A stretch of 64,000 nucleotides of DNA from Streptomyces sp. NBC_00425 (GCF_036030735.1 NZ_CP107928.1:2108001-2172000); one strand, 5' to 3'. Positions 51,079-61,300 are shown, numbered from the stretch's first letter. Made by a program: numbers and translations. Notes: generated by a model from the letters alone, not told the origin.

Positions 51079-51786
51079 TCAGCCTGTGGGGTCCAGACGT
51101 GCCGTCACATACCGACTGCGGTCGCTGGGCTCCGGCCAGGCGTCACCGATCGCGGCCGAGGTGAGGGCGCCTTCGTCGATCAGGTCGTCGACGACGGACA
51201 GCGGCAGCGTTGCGACGAGTCGTTGCCAGGTGGCCGTCGACAGGACCGCGCGCCCATGTGCCTCGACGGACTCCAGATGCAGTTGCCACGAGTCGACCGA
51301 GTCCGGCCGCACCTCCGGCGCGGGCACCCTCCCCGAGCGGAGCGCTTCGGCACGGGAGAGCTCGTCCTGCTCCAGGAGCGGAAGACCGCTGACGGTCAGG
51401 TCCACGAGATGCCCCAACGCGGCCAGGGGGTCCTTCCGTGTCAGCAGGTCGGCGGCTTCGGCGGCCGCCGCCCCCAGCGGGTCGGTCGCACGGACGGCCA
51501 GTTCCTCGATGCGGTCGGTGACCGCGCAGTCTCCTCCCGGCTCGTCCAAGGCCCGTCGCAGGGCGTGTGACACGCGGGCGGGCAGTGGCGTCGGCAACGG
51601 CGTGGGAGCTCCGGACCCGGACTCGTCCGGCTGCCCGGTGAGAGAGTCGTTCCCCGTCGGGCGACGCCTGGCCCGCAGCGGAGCGCGCGCACCGCCCTCC
51701 CGGTCCCGGCGCAGTCGCTCACGCCTTTCCAGTTCGGCACGCCTCAGCTGCTCCAGGTCGGCTGCGGCAGCCGGCTCGGGGGTCAT
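51079..51786 (-). CDS. hypothetical protein, first gene of the Hsp70-nuclease operon
   Basis: A 235-residue protein I do not recognise. Residues 1-45 are a charged helix (LEQLRRAELERRERLRRDREGG) and residues 46-75 a Pro/Gly/Thr linker. The rest is helical, with short Leu-rich segments (LGAAAAEAADLLTRKDPLAALGHLVDLTVSGLPLLEQDEL; WQRLVATLPLSVVDDLIDEGAL). There is no catalytic motif, membrane segment or signal. It opens the four-gene minus-strand operon and lies 11 bases ahead of the J-like gene, so a regulatory or adaptor role for the chaperone-nuclease is likely but unproven. Confidence 0.6.
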   Translation of the reverse strand: MTPEPAAAADLEQLRRAELERRERLRRDREGGARAPLRARRRPTGNDSLTGQPDESGSGAPTPLPTPLPARVSHALRRALDEPGGDCAVTDRIEELAVRATDPLGAAAAEAADLLTRKDPLAALGHLVDLTVSGLPLLEQDELSRAEALRSGRVPAPEVRPDSVDSWQLHLESVEAHGRAVLSTATWQRLVATLPLSVVDDLIDEGALTSAAIGDAWPEPSDRSRYVTARLDPTG

Positions 51787-51917
51787 GGACGTCGTCCTCC
51801 CCCTCCCCGTGAACGCCCGATTTCCTCCCCGATCGGCCCGGACACGGTGATCGACCTGATGTTAAGGCAGGACAGGGCCGCTCTCGTAGTCGCAGTTCCA
51901 CCCCACCAGGCCACATG

Positions 51918-51937
51918 CCCGGCAGGGACCTGCCGGG
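51918..51937 (-). terminator. hairpin after the 51956-52591 gene
   Basis: A 9-bp perfect stem (CCCGGCAGG with CCTGCCGGG) and 2-base loop, 19 bases beyond the stop of the minus-strand membrane-anchored gene and ahead of the Hsp70 operon. It would separate the two units. Confidence 0.55.
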
Positions 51938-51955
51938 ACGCGGCGATGGAGGGCG

Positions 51956-52591
51956 TCATCCGACCCTCTTCCACTCCTCGCAGCGGTTGGTCTTGAAGTA
52001 CTCCCCCTTGTGGAGGGTCACCCGGCCTGGTCCTTCCAGGTTGTTGTTGGCGATGATCGAGCCGAACTCGCCGCTGGCGTCCTTGGCCCGCTCCCAGTAG
52101 CAGCCGAACTCGCCCTCGGGACCGGCGGTCTTGTAGGTCCCGGGTTTGATGTCCTCGCCGACCAGGTACTCGCCCTCGCCGGAGAACGTGGTCGCGGGGC
52201 CGGCCGGTTCGGCCTTCTTCGGCTGGGCGGTGACCGTCGCCGTGACGGTCTCCGTAACCTCGGGGGCGGGGTCCGCCTCGCTCCGCGCCGCCTCGGTGAC
52301 CGTCACCGTGGGGCCGGGCACGGCCTTCGCGTCCGTGGTGTCGCCGGACGCCGACCCGCTGCTGCCGCCGGCCCCTATGCCGACGCCGACGAACAGGGCC
52401 ACGGCAGCCGTCGCGCCGAGCTTGATCCGCTGTCTGCGGCGGGACGGCACCCCGGGCCCGGCCGGGACCTGCGGCAGCGGCGGCGGCGAGACCCAGCCGC
52501 CCTGCCGGCCGTGGGCGGGCTGCTGCGGCTCGTGCAGCTGCTTCGGGTCCTGGGCGGGCTGGGGGTCGGGCGCGGGCGTCGGGTTCGTCAT
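51956..52591 (-). CDS. membrane-anchored extracytoplasmic protein of unknown function
   Basis: A 211-residue protein. Residues 1-50 are a Pro/Gln-rich cytoplasmic tail, then RRRQRIKL stops before a single membrane helix (GATAAVALFVGVGIGAGG). A Thr/Val/Glu-rich stalk follows. The last 75 residues form a small outside domain: GEYLVGEDIKPGTYKTAGPEGEFGCYWERAKDASGEFGSIIANNNLEGPGRVTLHKGEYFKTNRCEEWKRV, with two Cys that could pair. That domain recurs in many Streptomyces surface proteins without known role. It is divergent from the HTH-methylase gene, whose promoter lies between them. It may be unrelated to the defence genes. Confidence 0.7.
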   Translation of the reverse strand: MTNPTPAPDPQPAQDPKQLHEPQQPAHGRQGGWVSPPPLPQVPAGPGVPSRRRQRIKLGATAAVALFVGVGIGAGGSSGSASGDTTDAKAVPGPTVTVTEAARSEADPAPEVTETVTATVTAQPKKAEPAGPATTFSGEGEYLVGEDIKPGTYKTAGPEGEFGCYWERAKDASGEFGSIIANNNLEGPGRVTLHKGEYFKTNRCEEWKRVG

Positions 52592-52736
52592 GGCGTTCTC
52601 CGTTCGTTCACTGATGTCCACCTGGTCCGTCCCGTCCACGACGGACGGCCCCCGAGCGGCAGGGATCCACTGGACCACCGCTTACCATCGGAAGCATTCA
52701 CATATAAGCACAGCACTGAAAGCATCGTCAATCACG

Positions 52737-52764
52737 TTGACAGATTTGACGAGTGCTGTAGTTT
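52737..52764 (+). promoter_or_regulatory. sigma70-like promoter of the HTH-methylase, flanked by TTGAC repeats
   Basis: TTGACA (52737-52742), 16 bases, TAGTTT (52759-52764), about 40 bases before the methylase ATG. TTGAC occurs three times (52737, 52746, 52766) and as its complement GTCAA at 52727, forming a GTCAA-5-TTGAC inverted repeat over the -35. These could bind the methylase's own N-terminal HTH. Confidence 0.65.
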
Positions 52765-52808
52765 GTTGACGTCCACTGCCGAGACGTCGAGAGAGCCAGG
52801 ACCCCTTC

Positions 52809-55025
52809 ATGTCCCAGCCATCCGCCCAGGTGACCGCCGCCGAGATCTCCCGCATCGCGGGCGTCACGCGCGCCACGGTCAGCAACTGGCGTCGTCGGCA
52901 CGGCGACTTCCCTGCGCCGTCCGGCGGCACGGACAGCAGCCCGCTGTACGACCTGGAGGCGGTGCGCGCCTGGCTCGCGTCGCGCGGCCAGGCCTCGGCC
53001 GCGAGTCCGTCGGAGGAGCTGCGGACGACCCTGCGCCTGCACGCCCGGAGCGGCGGCATCACGTCCGACCTGCTGCTTCTCGTCCTCGCGGCGGCCGGCC
53101 GCGCTCCGGGGGACCTGACGGCGGCCGCACAGTCGCCCGACGCGGATCTCGTCAGCCGCGCACAGCGGGACGCGGACGACGCGGCGGCGCACGCCGTGCC
53201 CGGCGCAGACGGCGTGGACGGCGTGCGCTTCACCGTGGACGACGCGGCGGTGCTGCGCGCGCTGTACGTGTGTGTACGCGAGGAGGGCGGCGAGGCCGCG
53301 CTCGGCGTGCTCGCCGAGCGGGAGTTGGAGGACAGCGCCGCGTCCGGCGCGTACCGCACCCCGGAGCCGCTCGCCGACCTGCTGGCAGGCCTGATCCCCG
53401 GAGCACCGGTCCGCGTCCTCGACCCGGCGTGCGGCAGCGGCACCCTCCTGGCGTCCGCCGCCCGCCGGGGCGCACGCGAGCTGTACGGGCAGGACACGCT
53501 CCCCGTGCAGGCCCGGCGCAGCGCGGTGAGCCTGACGCTGACGGCACCGCAGGCCACGGTCACCGTGCGCGCCGGTGACAGTCTGCGCGCGGACGCCTTC
53601 CCCGCACTGGTCGCCGACGCGGTGCTGTGCAACCCGCCGTTCGGCGTCCGGGACTGGGGTCACGACGAGCTCGCGTACGACCCGCGCTGGGCCTACGGCG
53701 TCCCTCCCCGCGCGGAGTCGGAGCTGGCGTGGGTGCAGCACGCACTGGCCCACCTCACCCCCGGCGGCCACGCGGCCCTGATCCTGCCGCCGGCCGTGGC
53801 AGGCCGCGCGTCGGGCCGCCGCGTACGGGCGGAGCTTGTACGCGGCGGGGCACTGCGCGCGGTGATCGCCCTGCCGGTCGGCGCGTCGGTGCCGTTGCAC
53901 GTCGGCCTCCAGGTGTGGGTACTGCAACGACCTGAACCGGGCGGCCCGGAGCGCAAGTCGGTGCTGTTCGTGGACACGGCGGAAGCGCCGACGTCAGCAG
54001 GGGCCTCAGCGGGGACGGGGACGAGGGCAGCGGCGGGAGGCGGTGGCAGCCGGTCCGCCTCCCTGGACTGGGCCGGGATCACCGCGCGGATCGCACGGGC
54101 GTGGCACACCTTCCGGGAACGCCCGGACGCGTTCGAGGGCGAGCCAGGCGTCGCGCACGCCGTCGGCGTGGTGGACCTGCTGGACGACGTGGTGGACCTG
54201 ACCCCGGCACGTCTCGTACGGGCGTCCCGCGCCGACGTCGATCCGGCGGAGCTGTCGGCGCAGGCCGACGCGACCCGCCGGAACCTCGTCAAGGCGGCGA
54301 AGTCGTTGGCGCGGGCCGCCGGTCACGAGGGCTGGAGCGCCGCGGGCGACTCGGCCCGCGAGTGGCGTACGGCGACGGCGTCCGACCTCTCCCGAGGAGG
54401 CGCGCTCACCCTGCTGCGGACGGTCCCGGAGGGTGCGCGGGCCCGCGGGGAAGGAGCGGCGGAGACCCAAAGGGCGGCAGGCGCGGACGGGGAGCCCGGG
54501 AGCCGCCCGGTGCTGACCGGCGCGGACATCGCGCGCGGGTCGGGCCCCTCCGGCGACCCTGAGGAGCTGCGCGGTGCCGTGGTACCGCGGGTCGCCGTCG
54601 GGGACGTCCTCGTACGGGCGGTCTCCGGCGGGGACGGCCCGATGGCGCGGGTCGCGGGCCAGGAGGACGCGGGCGCACTGCTCGGCCCGCACGTCCACCT
54701 GTTCCGTCCCGACCCGGCCCGCCTGGACGCCTGGTTCCTCGCCGGGTTCATGGGCGCGGACGAGAACATCGCGGGCGCGTCGACAGGCAGCACGGTCCTG
54801 ACGGTCAACCCGGGCCGACTGCGCGTCCCGCTGCTGCCGCTGGAGGAGCAGCGCCGGTACGGGGAGGCGTTCCGACACGTGCACGAACTGCGGGCCGAGG
54901 CCCGGCGGGCGACACGGCTGGCCGAGGCGACGGCACGGCTGCTGGCGGGCGGCCTCACCGGGGGGCAACTCCTCCCGGACCGGGACACACCGGCTCACCC
55001 GCAAGGTGACGATTCACCGCATTAG
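52809..55025 (+). CDS. N-6 adenine DNA methylase with N-terminal HTH and C-terminal target-recognition-like domain
   Basis: A 738-residue methyltransferase. Residues 8-60 are a MerR/Xre-like DNA-binding helix-turn-helix (VTAAEISRIAGVTRATVSNWRRRHGDFP). The SAM motif LDPACGSGTLL lies at 204-214 and the catalytic motif NPPFG at 275-279, as in type I HsdM. The last 180 residues (VAVGDVLVRAVSGGDGPMARV to VPLLPLEEQRRYGEAFRHVHELRAEARRATRLAEATARLLAGGL) have the layout of a type I S-subunit half: a target-recognition segment, PLLPLEEQ and a coiled-coil. The protein therefore seems to carry its own specificity. There is no nuclease domain. It lies 78 bases upstream of hsdM on the same strand and has its own good promoter. 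Confidence 0.85.
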   Translation: MSQPSAQVTAAEISRIAGVTRATVSNWRRRHGDFPAPSGGTDSSPLYDLEAVRAWLASRGQASAASPSEELRTTLRLHARSGGITSDLLLLVLAAAGRAPGDLTAAAQSPDADLVSRAQRDADDAAAHAVPGADGVDGVRFTVDDAAVLRALYVCVREEGGEAALGVLAERELEDSAASGAYRTPEPLADLLAGLIPGAPVRVLDPACGSGTLLASAARRGARELYGQDTLPVQARRSAVSLTLTAPQATVTVRAGDSLRADAFPALVADAVLCNPPFGVRDWGHDELAYDPRWAYGVPPRAESELAWVQHALAHLTPGGHAALILPPAVAGRASGRRVRAELVRGGALRAVIALPVGASVPLHVGLQVWVLQRPEPGGPERKSVLFVDTAEAPTSAGASAGTGTRAAAGGGGSRSASLDWAGITARIARAWHTFRERPDAFEGEPGVAHAVGVVDLLDDVVDLTPARLVRASRADVDPAELSAQADATRRNLVKAAKSLARAAGHEGWSAAGDSAREWRTATASDLSRGGALTLLRTVPEGARARGEGAAETQRAAGADGEPGSRPVLTGADIARGSGPSGDPEELRGAVVPRVAVGDVLVRAVSGGDGPMARVAGQEDAGALLGPHVHLFRPDPARLDAWFLAGFMGADENIAGASTGSTVLTVNPGRLRVPLLPLEEQRRYGEAFRHVHELRAEARRATRLAEATARLLAGGLTGGQLLPDRDTPAHPQGDDSPH

Positions 55026-55103
55026 ACATACGGACTTTCGTGCACATGGACCACACTGGTCGGCACCCGCGCGGCTCATGCCGCGACGAGGTGGGGGCGG
55101 GAC

Positions 55104-57131
55104 ATGCAGAACATTTCGGAGAGGGATTCGGGGATTCAGGTGAACAGCAGTAAGCACACGGAGTTGGCGAACCACGCGTGGTCCGTCGCCGACCTCCTGC
55201 GGGGGGACTACAAGCAGTCCGACTACGGCAAGGTCATCCTGCCGTTCACCGTGCTGCGACGCCTCGAGTGCGTGCTCGCGCCGACGCGCGAGAAGGTCGC
55301 TGAGGAGGCCGCGCAGTACAAGGACACCGGGATCGACCCGGACCGCTTCCTGCGCCGCGCCTCCGGCCACTCCTTCTACAACAAGTCCGACCTGACGCTG
55401 AAGAAGATCGCCGGCGACCCGGGGAGCGCGGCGAAGAACCTCCAGGTGTACGTGGGGGCCTTCTCGGACAACGCGCAGGGCGTGCTGGACCGCTTCGAGT
55501 TCGCGCAGCAGATCAAGCGCCTGGACAGCGCGGGCCTCCTCTACCAGGTCATCGGTAAGTTCACCGACCTGGACCTGCGTCCCGAGGTCGTGCCCAACCA
55601 CAACATGGGCTACATCTTCGAGGAGCTGATCCGGCGCTTCGCCGAGCAGTCCAACGAGACGGCCGGCGAGCACTTCACCCCGCGCGAGGTCATCCAGCTC
55701 ATGGTGCGGCTGCTCGTCGCCCCGGACGGTGACGCGCTCCAGCTGCCCGGCACGGTCCGCACGGTCCTCGACCCGGCCTGCGGCACCGGCGGCATGCTCT
55801 CCGCGATGGACGACCTCATCACCGAGCTCAATCCGGGTGCCACGGTGGAGGTGTACGGGCAGGAGCTCAACCCCGAGTCCTGGGCGATCTGCCGGTCCGA
55901 CCTCATGATCAAAGGCCAGGACCCGGAGAACATCGCCTTCGGCAACTCGTTCAACGACGACGGTCACGCCCGCAAGTCCTTCGACTACATGCTCGCCAAC
56001 CCGCCGTTCGGCGTGGAGTGGAAGAAGGTCAAGGACGACGTCGAGGCCGAGCACAAGTCGCTCGGCGAGGCGGGCCGCTTCGGCGCGGGGCTGCCGCGCA
56101 TCAACGACGGCTCGCTGCTGTTCATCCAGCACATGATCTCGAAGATGAAGCCGGTGGACGTCAACGGCGGCGGCGGTTCGCGCCTTGCCATCGTCTTCAA
56201 CGGCTCGCCCCTCTTCACGGGCGCGGCGGGCTCGGGCGAGTCGGAGATCCGCCGCTGGATCCTGGAGAACGACTGGCTGGAGGCCATCGTCGCCCTGCCG
56301 GACCAGCTCTTCTACAACACCGGCATCTCCACGTACTTCTGGATCCTGACGAACAGGAAAAACCCGGACCACAAGGGCAAGGTCGTGCTCCTGGACGCTC
56401 GCGACCAGTGGCAGAAGATGCGAAAGTCGCTGGGCGACAAGCGCAAGGAGCTGAGCAAGGACCACATCGCGACGGTGGTCAAGCTGTACGGCGACGCGTT
56501 GGCCGTGGCCGGCGATCCGGAACACCCGCTGCACGGCAAGGTGAAGGTCTTCGCCAACGAGGACTTCGGCTACCAGCGGATCACGGTCGAGCGCCCGCTG
56601 AAGCTGCGCTTCGAGGTGACGGAGGAAACGCTGGCGGCCCTGGAGGCGTCCAAGGTCATCCAGAAGCTCCCGCAGGCAACGGTCATGTTCGACGCCTTCG
56701 AGTCGATGCAGGTCCGGAGCTGGGCCACCAAGCAGGAGGCCTGGGTCGCCCTCAAGGACGCGGTGGTCGCGGCCGGCTCGACCTGGCCCTCCGGCGCCCC
56801 CTTCAACAAGGCCCTGCGCGACGCGATCGGCGTACGGAACCCGCAGGGCGAGGTCCAGCGCATCAAGGGCCAGCCCGAGCCGGACGCAGAACTCCGCGAC
56901 TACGAGAACGTACCGCTGGGCGAGGACGTCGAGGAGTACCTGAAGCGAGAGGTCCACCCGCACGTCCCGGACGCGTGGATCGACCACAGCAAGACAAAGA
57001 TCGGGTACGAGATTCCGTTCACGCGACACTTCTACGTGTACGAGCCGCCCCGGCCGCTGGCGGAGATCGACGCGGAGTTGAAGGCGCTGGAGGCGGAAAT
57101 TCAGGGACTGTTGAGGGATGTGACAGAATGA
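55104..57131 (+). CDS. hsdM: type I restriction-modification system methyltransferase subunit
   Basis: A 675-residue HsdM. The N-terminal helical domain (HAWSVADLLRGDYKQSDYGKVILPFTVLRRLECVL) is the HsdM_N signature. The SAM motif LDPACGTGGMLSAM is near residue 222 and the catalytic NPPFG at 299-303. The C-terminal region (DAELRDYENVPLGEDVEEYLKREVHPHVPDAWIDHSKTKIGYEIPFTRHFYVYEPPRPLAEIDAELKALEAEI) is the extended tail of the longer HsdM group. ATG 55104 is used; GTG 55140 is an alternative. Its stop overlaps the hsdS ATG (ATGA), so M and S are made together for the M2S core. Confidence 0.95.
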   Translation: MQNISERDSGIQVNSSKHTELANHAWSVADLLRGDYKQSDYGKVILPFTVLRRLECVLAPTREKVAEEAAQYKDTGIDPDRFLRRASGHSFYNKSDLTLKKIAGDPGSAAKNLQVYVGAFSDNAQGVLDRFEFAQQIKRLDSAGLLYQVIGKFTDLDLRPEVVPNHNMGYIFEELIRRFAEQSNETAGEHFTPREVIQLMVRLLVAPDGDALQLPGTVRTVLDPACGTGGMLSAMDDLITELNPGATVEVYGQELNPESWAICRSDLMIKGQDPENIAFGNSFNDDGHARKSFDYMLANPPFGVEWKKVKDDVEAEHKSLGEAGRFGAGLPRINDGSLLFIQHMISKMKPVDVNGGGGSRLAIVFNGSPLFTGAAGSGESEIRRWILENDWLEAIVALPDQLFYNTGISTYFWILTNRKNPDHKGKVVLLDARDQWQKMRKSLGDKRKELSKDHIATVVKLYGDALAVAGDPEHPLHGKVKVFANEDFGYQRITVERPLKLRFEVTEETLAALEASKVIQKLPQATVMFDAFESMQVRSWATKQEAWVALKDAVVAAGSTWPSGAPFNKALRDAIGVRNPQGEVQRIKGQPEPDAELRDYENVPLGEDVEEYLKREVHPHVPDAWIDHSKTKIGYEIPFTRHFYVYEPPRPLAEIDAELKALEAEIQGLLRDVTE

Positions 57132-58390
57132 GCGTCACGTTCACGTCGCTCTGGGGCACTCGCCGCGTCAAGTCGGTGGCATCAAAGATCGGCAGCGGCA
57201 AGACGCCGACCGGCGGTTCGGAAACTTACGCAAAAGAGGGGATCATTTTCCTGCGGAGTCAGAACATCCACTTTGATGGCCTGCGGCTGGACGACGTCGC
57301 ATTCCTCGACCAGGCTACACATCGCGATATGCGGGCGACACGAGTCCAGCCTGACGACGTGCTGCTGAACATCACAGGCGCATCCCTCGGACGAGTTGCG
57401 CGGACTCCACTGAGTTTCGGAGAGGCGAACGTAAACCAGCACGTCTGTATCATCCGCCCCACCGAAGAAGTCAACTCTAGGTATCTGGCTTACGCCTTGG
57501 CCTCTCGTCCAGGGCAGGAACAGATCCGCGAGCTTCAGGCTGGCGGAAACCGTGAGGGTCTCAACTTCGATCAGGTTGGGAACCTACTTCTGCCCGCAGC
57601 TCCGCTGGAAGAGCAACACCGCATCGCCGACTTCCTCGACACCGAGATCGCCCGCATCAACGAGCTGATCCGCCTTTATCGACAGCTCGACAAATTGGCC
57701 GCAGAACGATCTCAGCGGGTACTAGACGACGCAGTTGGGCAACGTGCGGACCTCGTACCGCTACGCTATATCGTCCGCTTCCGCGAAGGTCCCGGCATCA
57801 TGGCCGCAGACTTTCATCCCGATGGGGTCCCGCTCATCCGCATCTCGGGATTGAAGCATGGCGAGGTAACCCTCAACGGCTGTAATTTCCTAGACCCTGC
57901 AAAGGTCGCTCGGCAGTGGTCGCACTTCCGTCTTCGCATGGGTGACCGATTGATCAGCGGGAGCGCGACGATGGGCGGGGTGTCCGTGGTCCAATCCCCA
58001 GCTGTCGTCGGCTCCGTCCCCTATACCGGTCTGATCATTCTGCGACCGGCGCAGGCAAACGTAGAAATGAACTATGTAGAGGCATTTCTGCGGTCCTCCT
58101 CGTTCTCCCAGCAGATCGACCTGCTGAAAACGGGTGCCACCATGCAGCACTTCGGTCCCACCCACCTATCTCAGGTGAAGGCACCCTTGCCGTCGCCGGA
58201 CCACCAGCGTCGCGTCGCCACGATTGCCGGTGAGGCGCTGCACCACGCGTCTCGCTGTAACAGACTGGCCCATCATCAGATCAGCTTGCTCATGGAACGC
58301 CGCCAAGCCCTCATCACCGCCGCCGTAACCGGCCAGTTCGACGTGTCCACCGCCAGCGGGCGCAACGTGACCGAAGGAGTCTCCGTATGA
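57128..58390 (+). CDS. hsdS: type I restriction-modification specificity subunit
   Basis: A 420-residue HsdS with two target-recognition domains. TRD1 spans about residues 10-155, ending in LLPAAPLEEQHRIADFLDTEIARINELI, the central conserved region. TRD2 (about 205-370) ends in APLPSPDHQRRVATIAGEALHHASRCNRLAHHQISLLMERRQALITAAVTGQFDV, the second conserved helix. The two halves therefore read a split target sequence. Base composition falls visibly inside the gene (A/T-rich codons such as aaa, att and ttt are common) compared with hsdM and hsdR, as expected for domains shuffled between strains. It overlaps both neighbours by ATGA. Confidence 0.93.
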   Translation: MSVTFTSLWGTRRVKSVASKIGSGKTPTGGSETYAKEGIIFLRSQNIHFDGLRLDDVAFLDQATHRDMRATRVQPDDVLLNITGASLGRVARTPLSFGEANVNQHVCIIRPTEEVNSRYLAYALASRPGQEQIRELQAGGNREGLNFDQVGNLLLPAAPLEEQHRIADFLDTEIARINELIRLYRQLDKLAAERSQRVLDDAVGQRADLVPLRYIVRFREGPGIMAADFHPDGVPLIRISGLKHGEVTLNGCNFLDPAKVARQWSHFRLRMGDRLISGSATMGGVSVVQSPAVVGSVPYTGLIILRPAQANVEMNYVEAFLRSSSFSQQIDLLKTGATMQHFGPTHLSQVKAPLPSPDHQRRVATIAGEALHHASRCNRLAHHQISLLMERRQALITAAVTGQFDVSTASGRNVTEGVSV

Positions 58391-61300
58391 GCCCCGTGCA
58401 CGACGAGTCCTCCTTCGGGTCCGCCATAGTCGCCGCCCTCTGCGAGCGGGGCTGGCGGGAGGCGAATCCCGAGGATTACCGGGCCGACCTCGGGCTGGAC
58501 ACCAACGAGCTGTTCACCTTCGTCGGGAAGTCGCAGCCCGACGAGTGGGACCAGCTCCTCACCCTCTACGGCCGGGACCCCAACGAAGCGCAGCGCGGGT
58601 TCGCTCAGCGGCTCGACCGGGCCATCGCCGATGACGGGCTGCTCCATGTCCTCCGCAACGGCGTCAAGGATCGTGGGGTCCGTCTCCGGGTCGCCTACTT
58701 CAGGCCCAACCTCGTCTCCGCAGACTCCGTTCTTGACGGCTACCGGGCCAACCGCCTCACTGTCGTCCGCGAACTCCCCTACGCCACCAAGCAGGCCGAC
58801 TGGGGTCACCGGCTGGATCTCACCCTGTTCCTCAACGGCATCCCGGTCGCCACGGCCGAGTTGAAGAACCCGCTCACCGGCCAGGGCGTCGAACAGGCCA
58901 AGGAGCAGTACCGGACCGACCGCGACCCGACGGAGTTGATCTTCACGCGGCGCGTGATCGCCAACTTCGCCGTCGACCCCGACCTGGTCTTCGTCACCAC
59001 GCAACTGCGCGGCAAGAGCACCCAGTTCCTGCCGTTCAACACCGGCTCGAACGGCCCTGGTCAGCCCGGTGGAGCCGGAAACACGGAGCCCACGGCCCAC
59101 GGCTCCTACGCCACTTCCTACCTCTGGGAACAGGTCTGGCAGCGGGACAACTGGCTCGACCTGCTCCAGCGCTTCGTGCACCAGCAGAAGACGAAAACCC
59201 CCGGCGGCGGCACCACCAAGTCGACGATCTTCCCCCGGTTCCACCAGTGGGACGTGGTCCGGAAGCTCACCGCGCACGCGTCCGTGCACGGCGCGGGCCA
59301 GAACTACCTGATCATGGCGTCCGCCGGGTCCGGCAAGTCGAACACCATCGGCTGGCTGGCCCACCGCCTCAGCGACCTCCACGCCCGCCCCGACCCGCGC
59401 GTCCTGCGACCCGACGCCCTCGCCGACGGCCGCATCAAGCCCGGTGAGCCCGTCTTCGACAAGGTCATCGTCATCACGGACCGGCGCGCCCTGGACGCCC
59501 AGCTCTCGGCGACGGTCGGCAGCTTCTCTCAGACGGACGGCCTGGTCGTGAAGGTCGACGAGAAGCACGGCGCGAAGAGCGAGCAGTTGGCCCGCGCGCT
59601 GTCCCGGGACACCGGGAAGATCGTCACGGTCACCCTGCACTCGTTCCCGGCGCTGCTCGACTACATCAAGCGCAACCCGACCGAGATCAAGGGCACCCGC
59701 TTCGCGATCATCGTGGACGAGGCCCACTCCTCCCAGTCCGGCGACGCCGCCACGGCCGTGAAGTCGGCCCTGCGGGACCTCGGTCTGGACGCCGACTCGG
59801 ACGACGAGGGCGCGACCACCGTCACCGTGGACGAGAAGCTGAAGGCGAAGGCGGTCGAGCGCTCGCACGCCGGCAACCTCTCCTACTTCGCCTTCACGGC
59901 GACGCCGAAGCAGAAGACGCTTGAACTCTTCGGCACGGAGGGCGTGGAGAACGGCAAGACCGTCTACCGGCCCTTCCACACCTACTCGATGCGCCAGGCC
60001 ATCGAGGAAGGCTTCATCCTCGACCCGCTGCGCAACTACGTCACGTACAACACCTATTGGAAGCTCGCGAACCTCAACCACGACGAGAAGGAGGTCGACC
60101 CCTCCAAGGCGAACAGCCTGCTCGCCCGGTTCGCGCTCATGCACGAGCACACGGTGTCGCAGCACGCGCAGGTGATCGTCGAGCACTTCGTCGCGCACAC
60201 CCGCGGCCGACTCGGCGGACGGGCGAAGGCGATGGTCGTGACGGCGTCCCGGCTCTCCGCCGTGCAGATGGCCCGCGCCATCCGCAGCTACATCGCCGAC
60301 CGCGACTACGACACCAAGTACCCGGATCTCGGCGTCCTCGTCGCGATCTCCGGTTCCCTGACCGTCGACGGCGAGGAGACCACCGAGGTCAAGGAGAACG
60401 GCGGCATCTCGGAAGGCGCGCTGCCGAAGGCCTTCGTCTACACCCGCGCCGACGACAAAGCGGCGAAGGCGGGCGGCAAGGGCCAGCAGGAGTACCGCAT
60501 CCTGGTCGTCGCGGAGAAGTACCAGACCGGCTTCGACCAGCCGCTGCTGACGACGATGTACGTCAACAAGACGCTCACCGGCATCGCCGCCGTGCAGACC
60601 CTGTCCCGCCTCAACCGCACCGCCGAACGCAAGTCCCAGGGCGACCTCGCCGTCCTGGACTTCGTCAACGACGCCGAGGACATACAGGACGCCTTCCGCC
60701 CGTACTTCGAGGAAGCGCACACCCTGCCCTCCGACCCCAACCTCCTCTACACGGCCCAGAGTCGGGTCATGTCCGCGCCGGTCATCTCCGAGCAGGACAT
60801 GGACGGGTTCGTCGCCGCGTACTTCGAGGCGCAGGAGAAGGCGGCCGGCTCCCAGTCCAAGTGGGAGAAGCTGCACGCAGAGCTGTACCGGCTCCTGTCC
60901 CCCGCCGTCGTCCGCTTCACCCACCTCCTGGAGAGCGAGGAGGACGACGACGTCGAGACCGCCGAGGAGTTCCGGGCCAACCTCAACGACTACGTCCGCA
61001 AGTACGGCTTCCTCGCGCAGATCGTGCCGTACCAGGACCCGGAGCTGGAGCGCCTGTACCTCTACGGTCGCTACCTGCTCAACCGCCTCCCCCGCCTCGC
61101 GGACGGCGGAGTGGACATAGGCGAAGTGGACCTCAGTCACCTGCGCGTCGAGAAGACCGGCGAGCACGACGTGTCCCTCACTCCCGAGGGGCCCGCCGAG
61201 CTGAAGGGCTTCGGCGACGGCGTGGGAGGCGGTAAGGACGCGGACAAGTCACTGCTGTCCGAGCTGATCGACAAGTTCAACGCCAAGTTCGGCACGGACT

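Noticed and set aside
58276..61167. 963-codon minus-strand frame opposite hsdR
   Set aside because: hsdR on the plus strand has nuclease and helicase motifs; the antisense frame has none.
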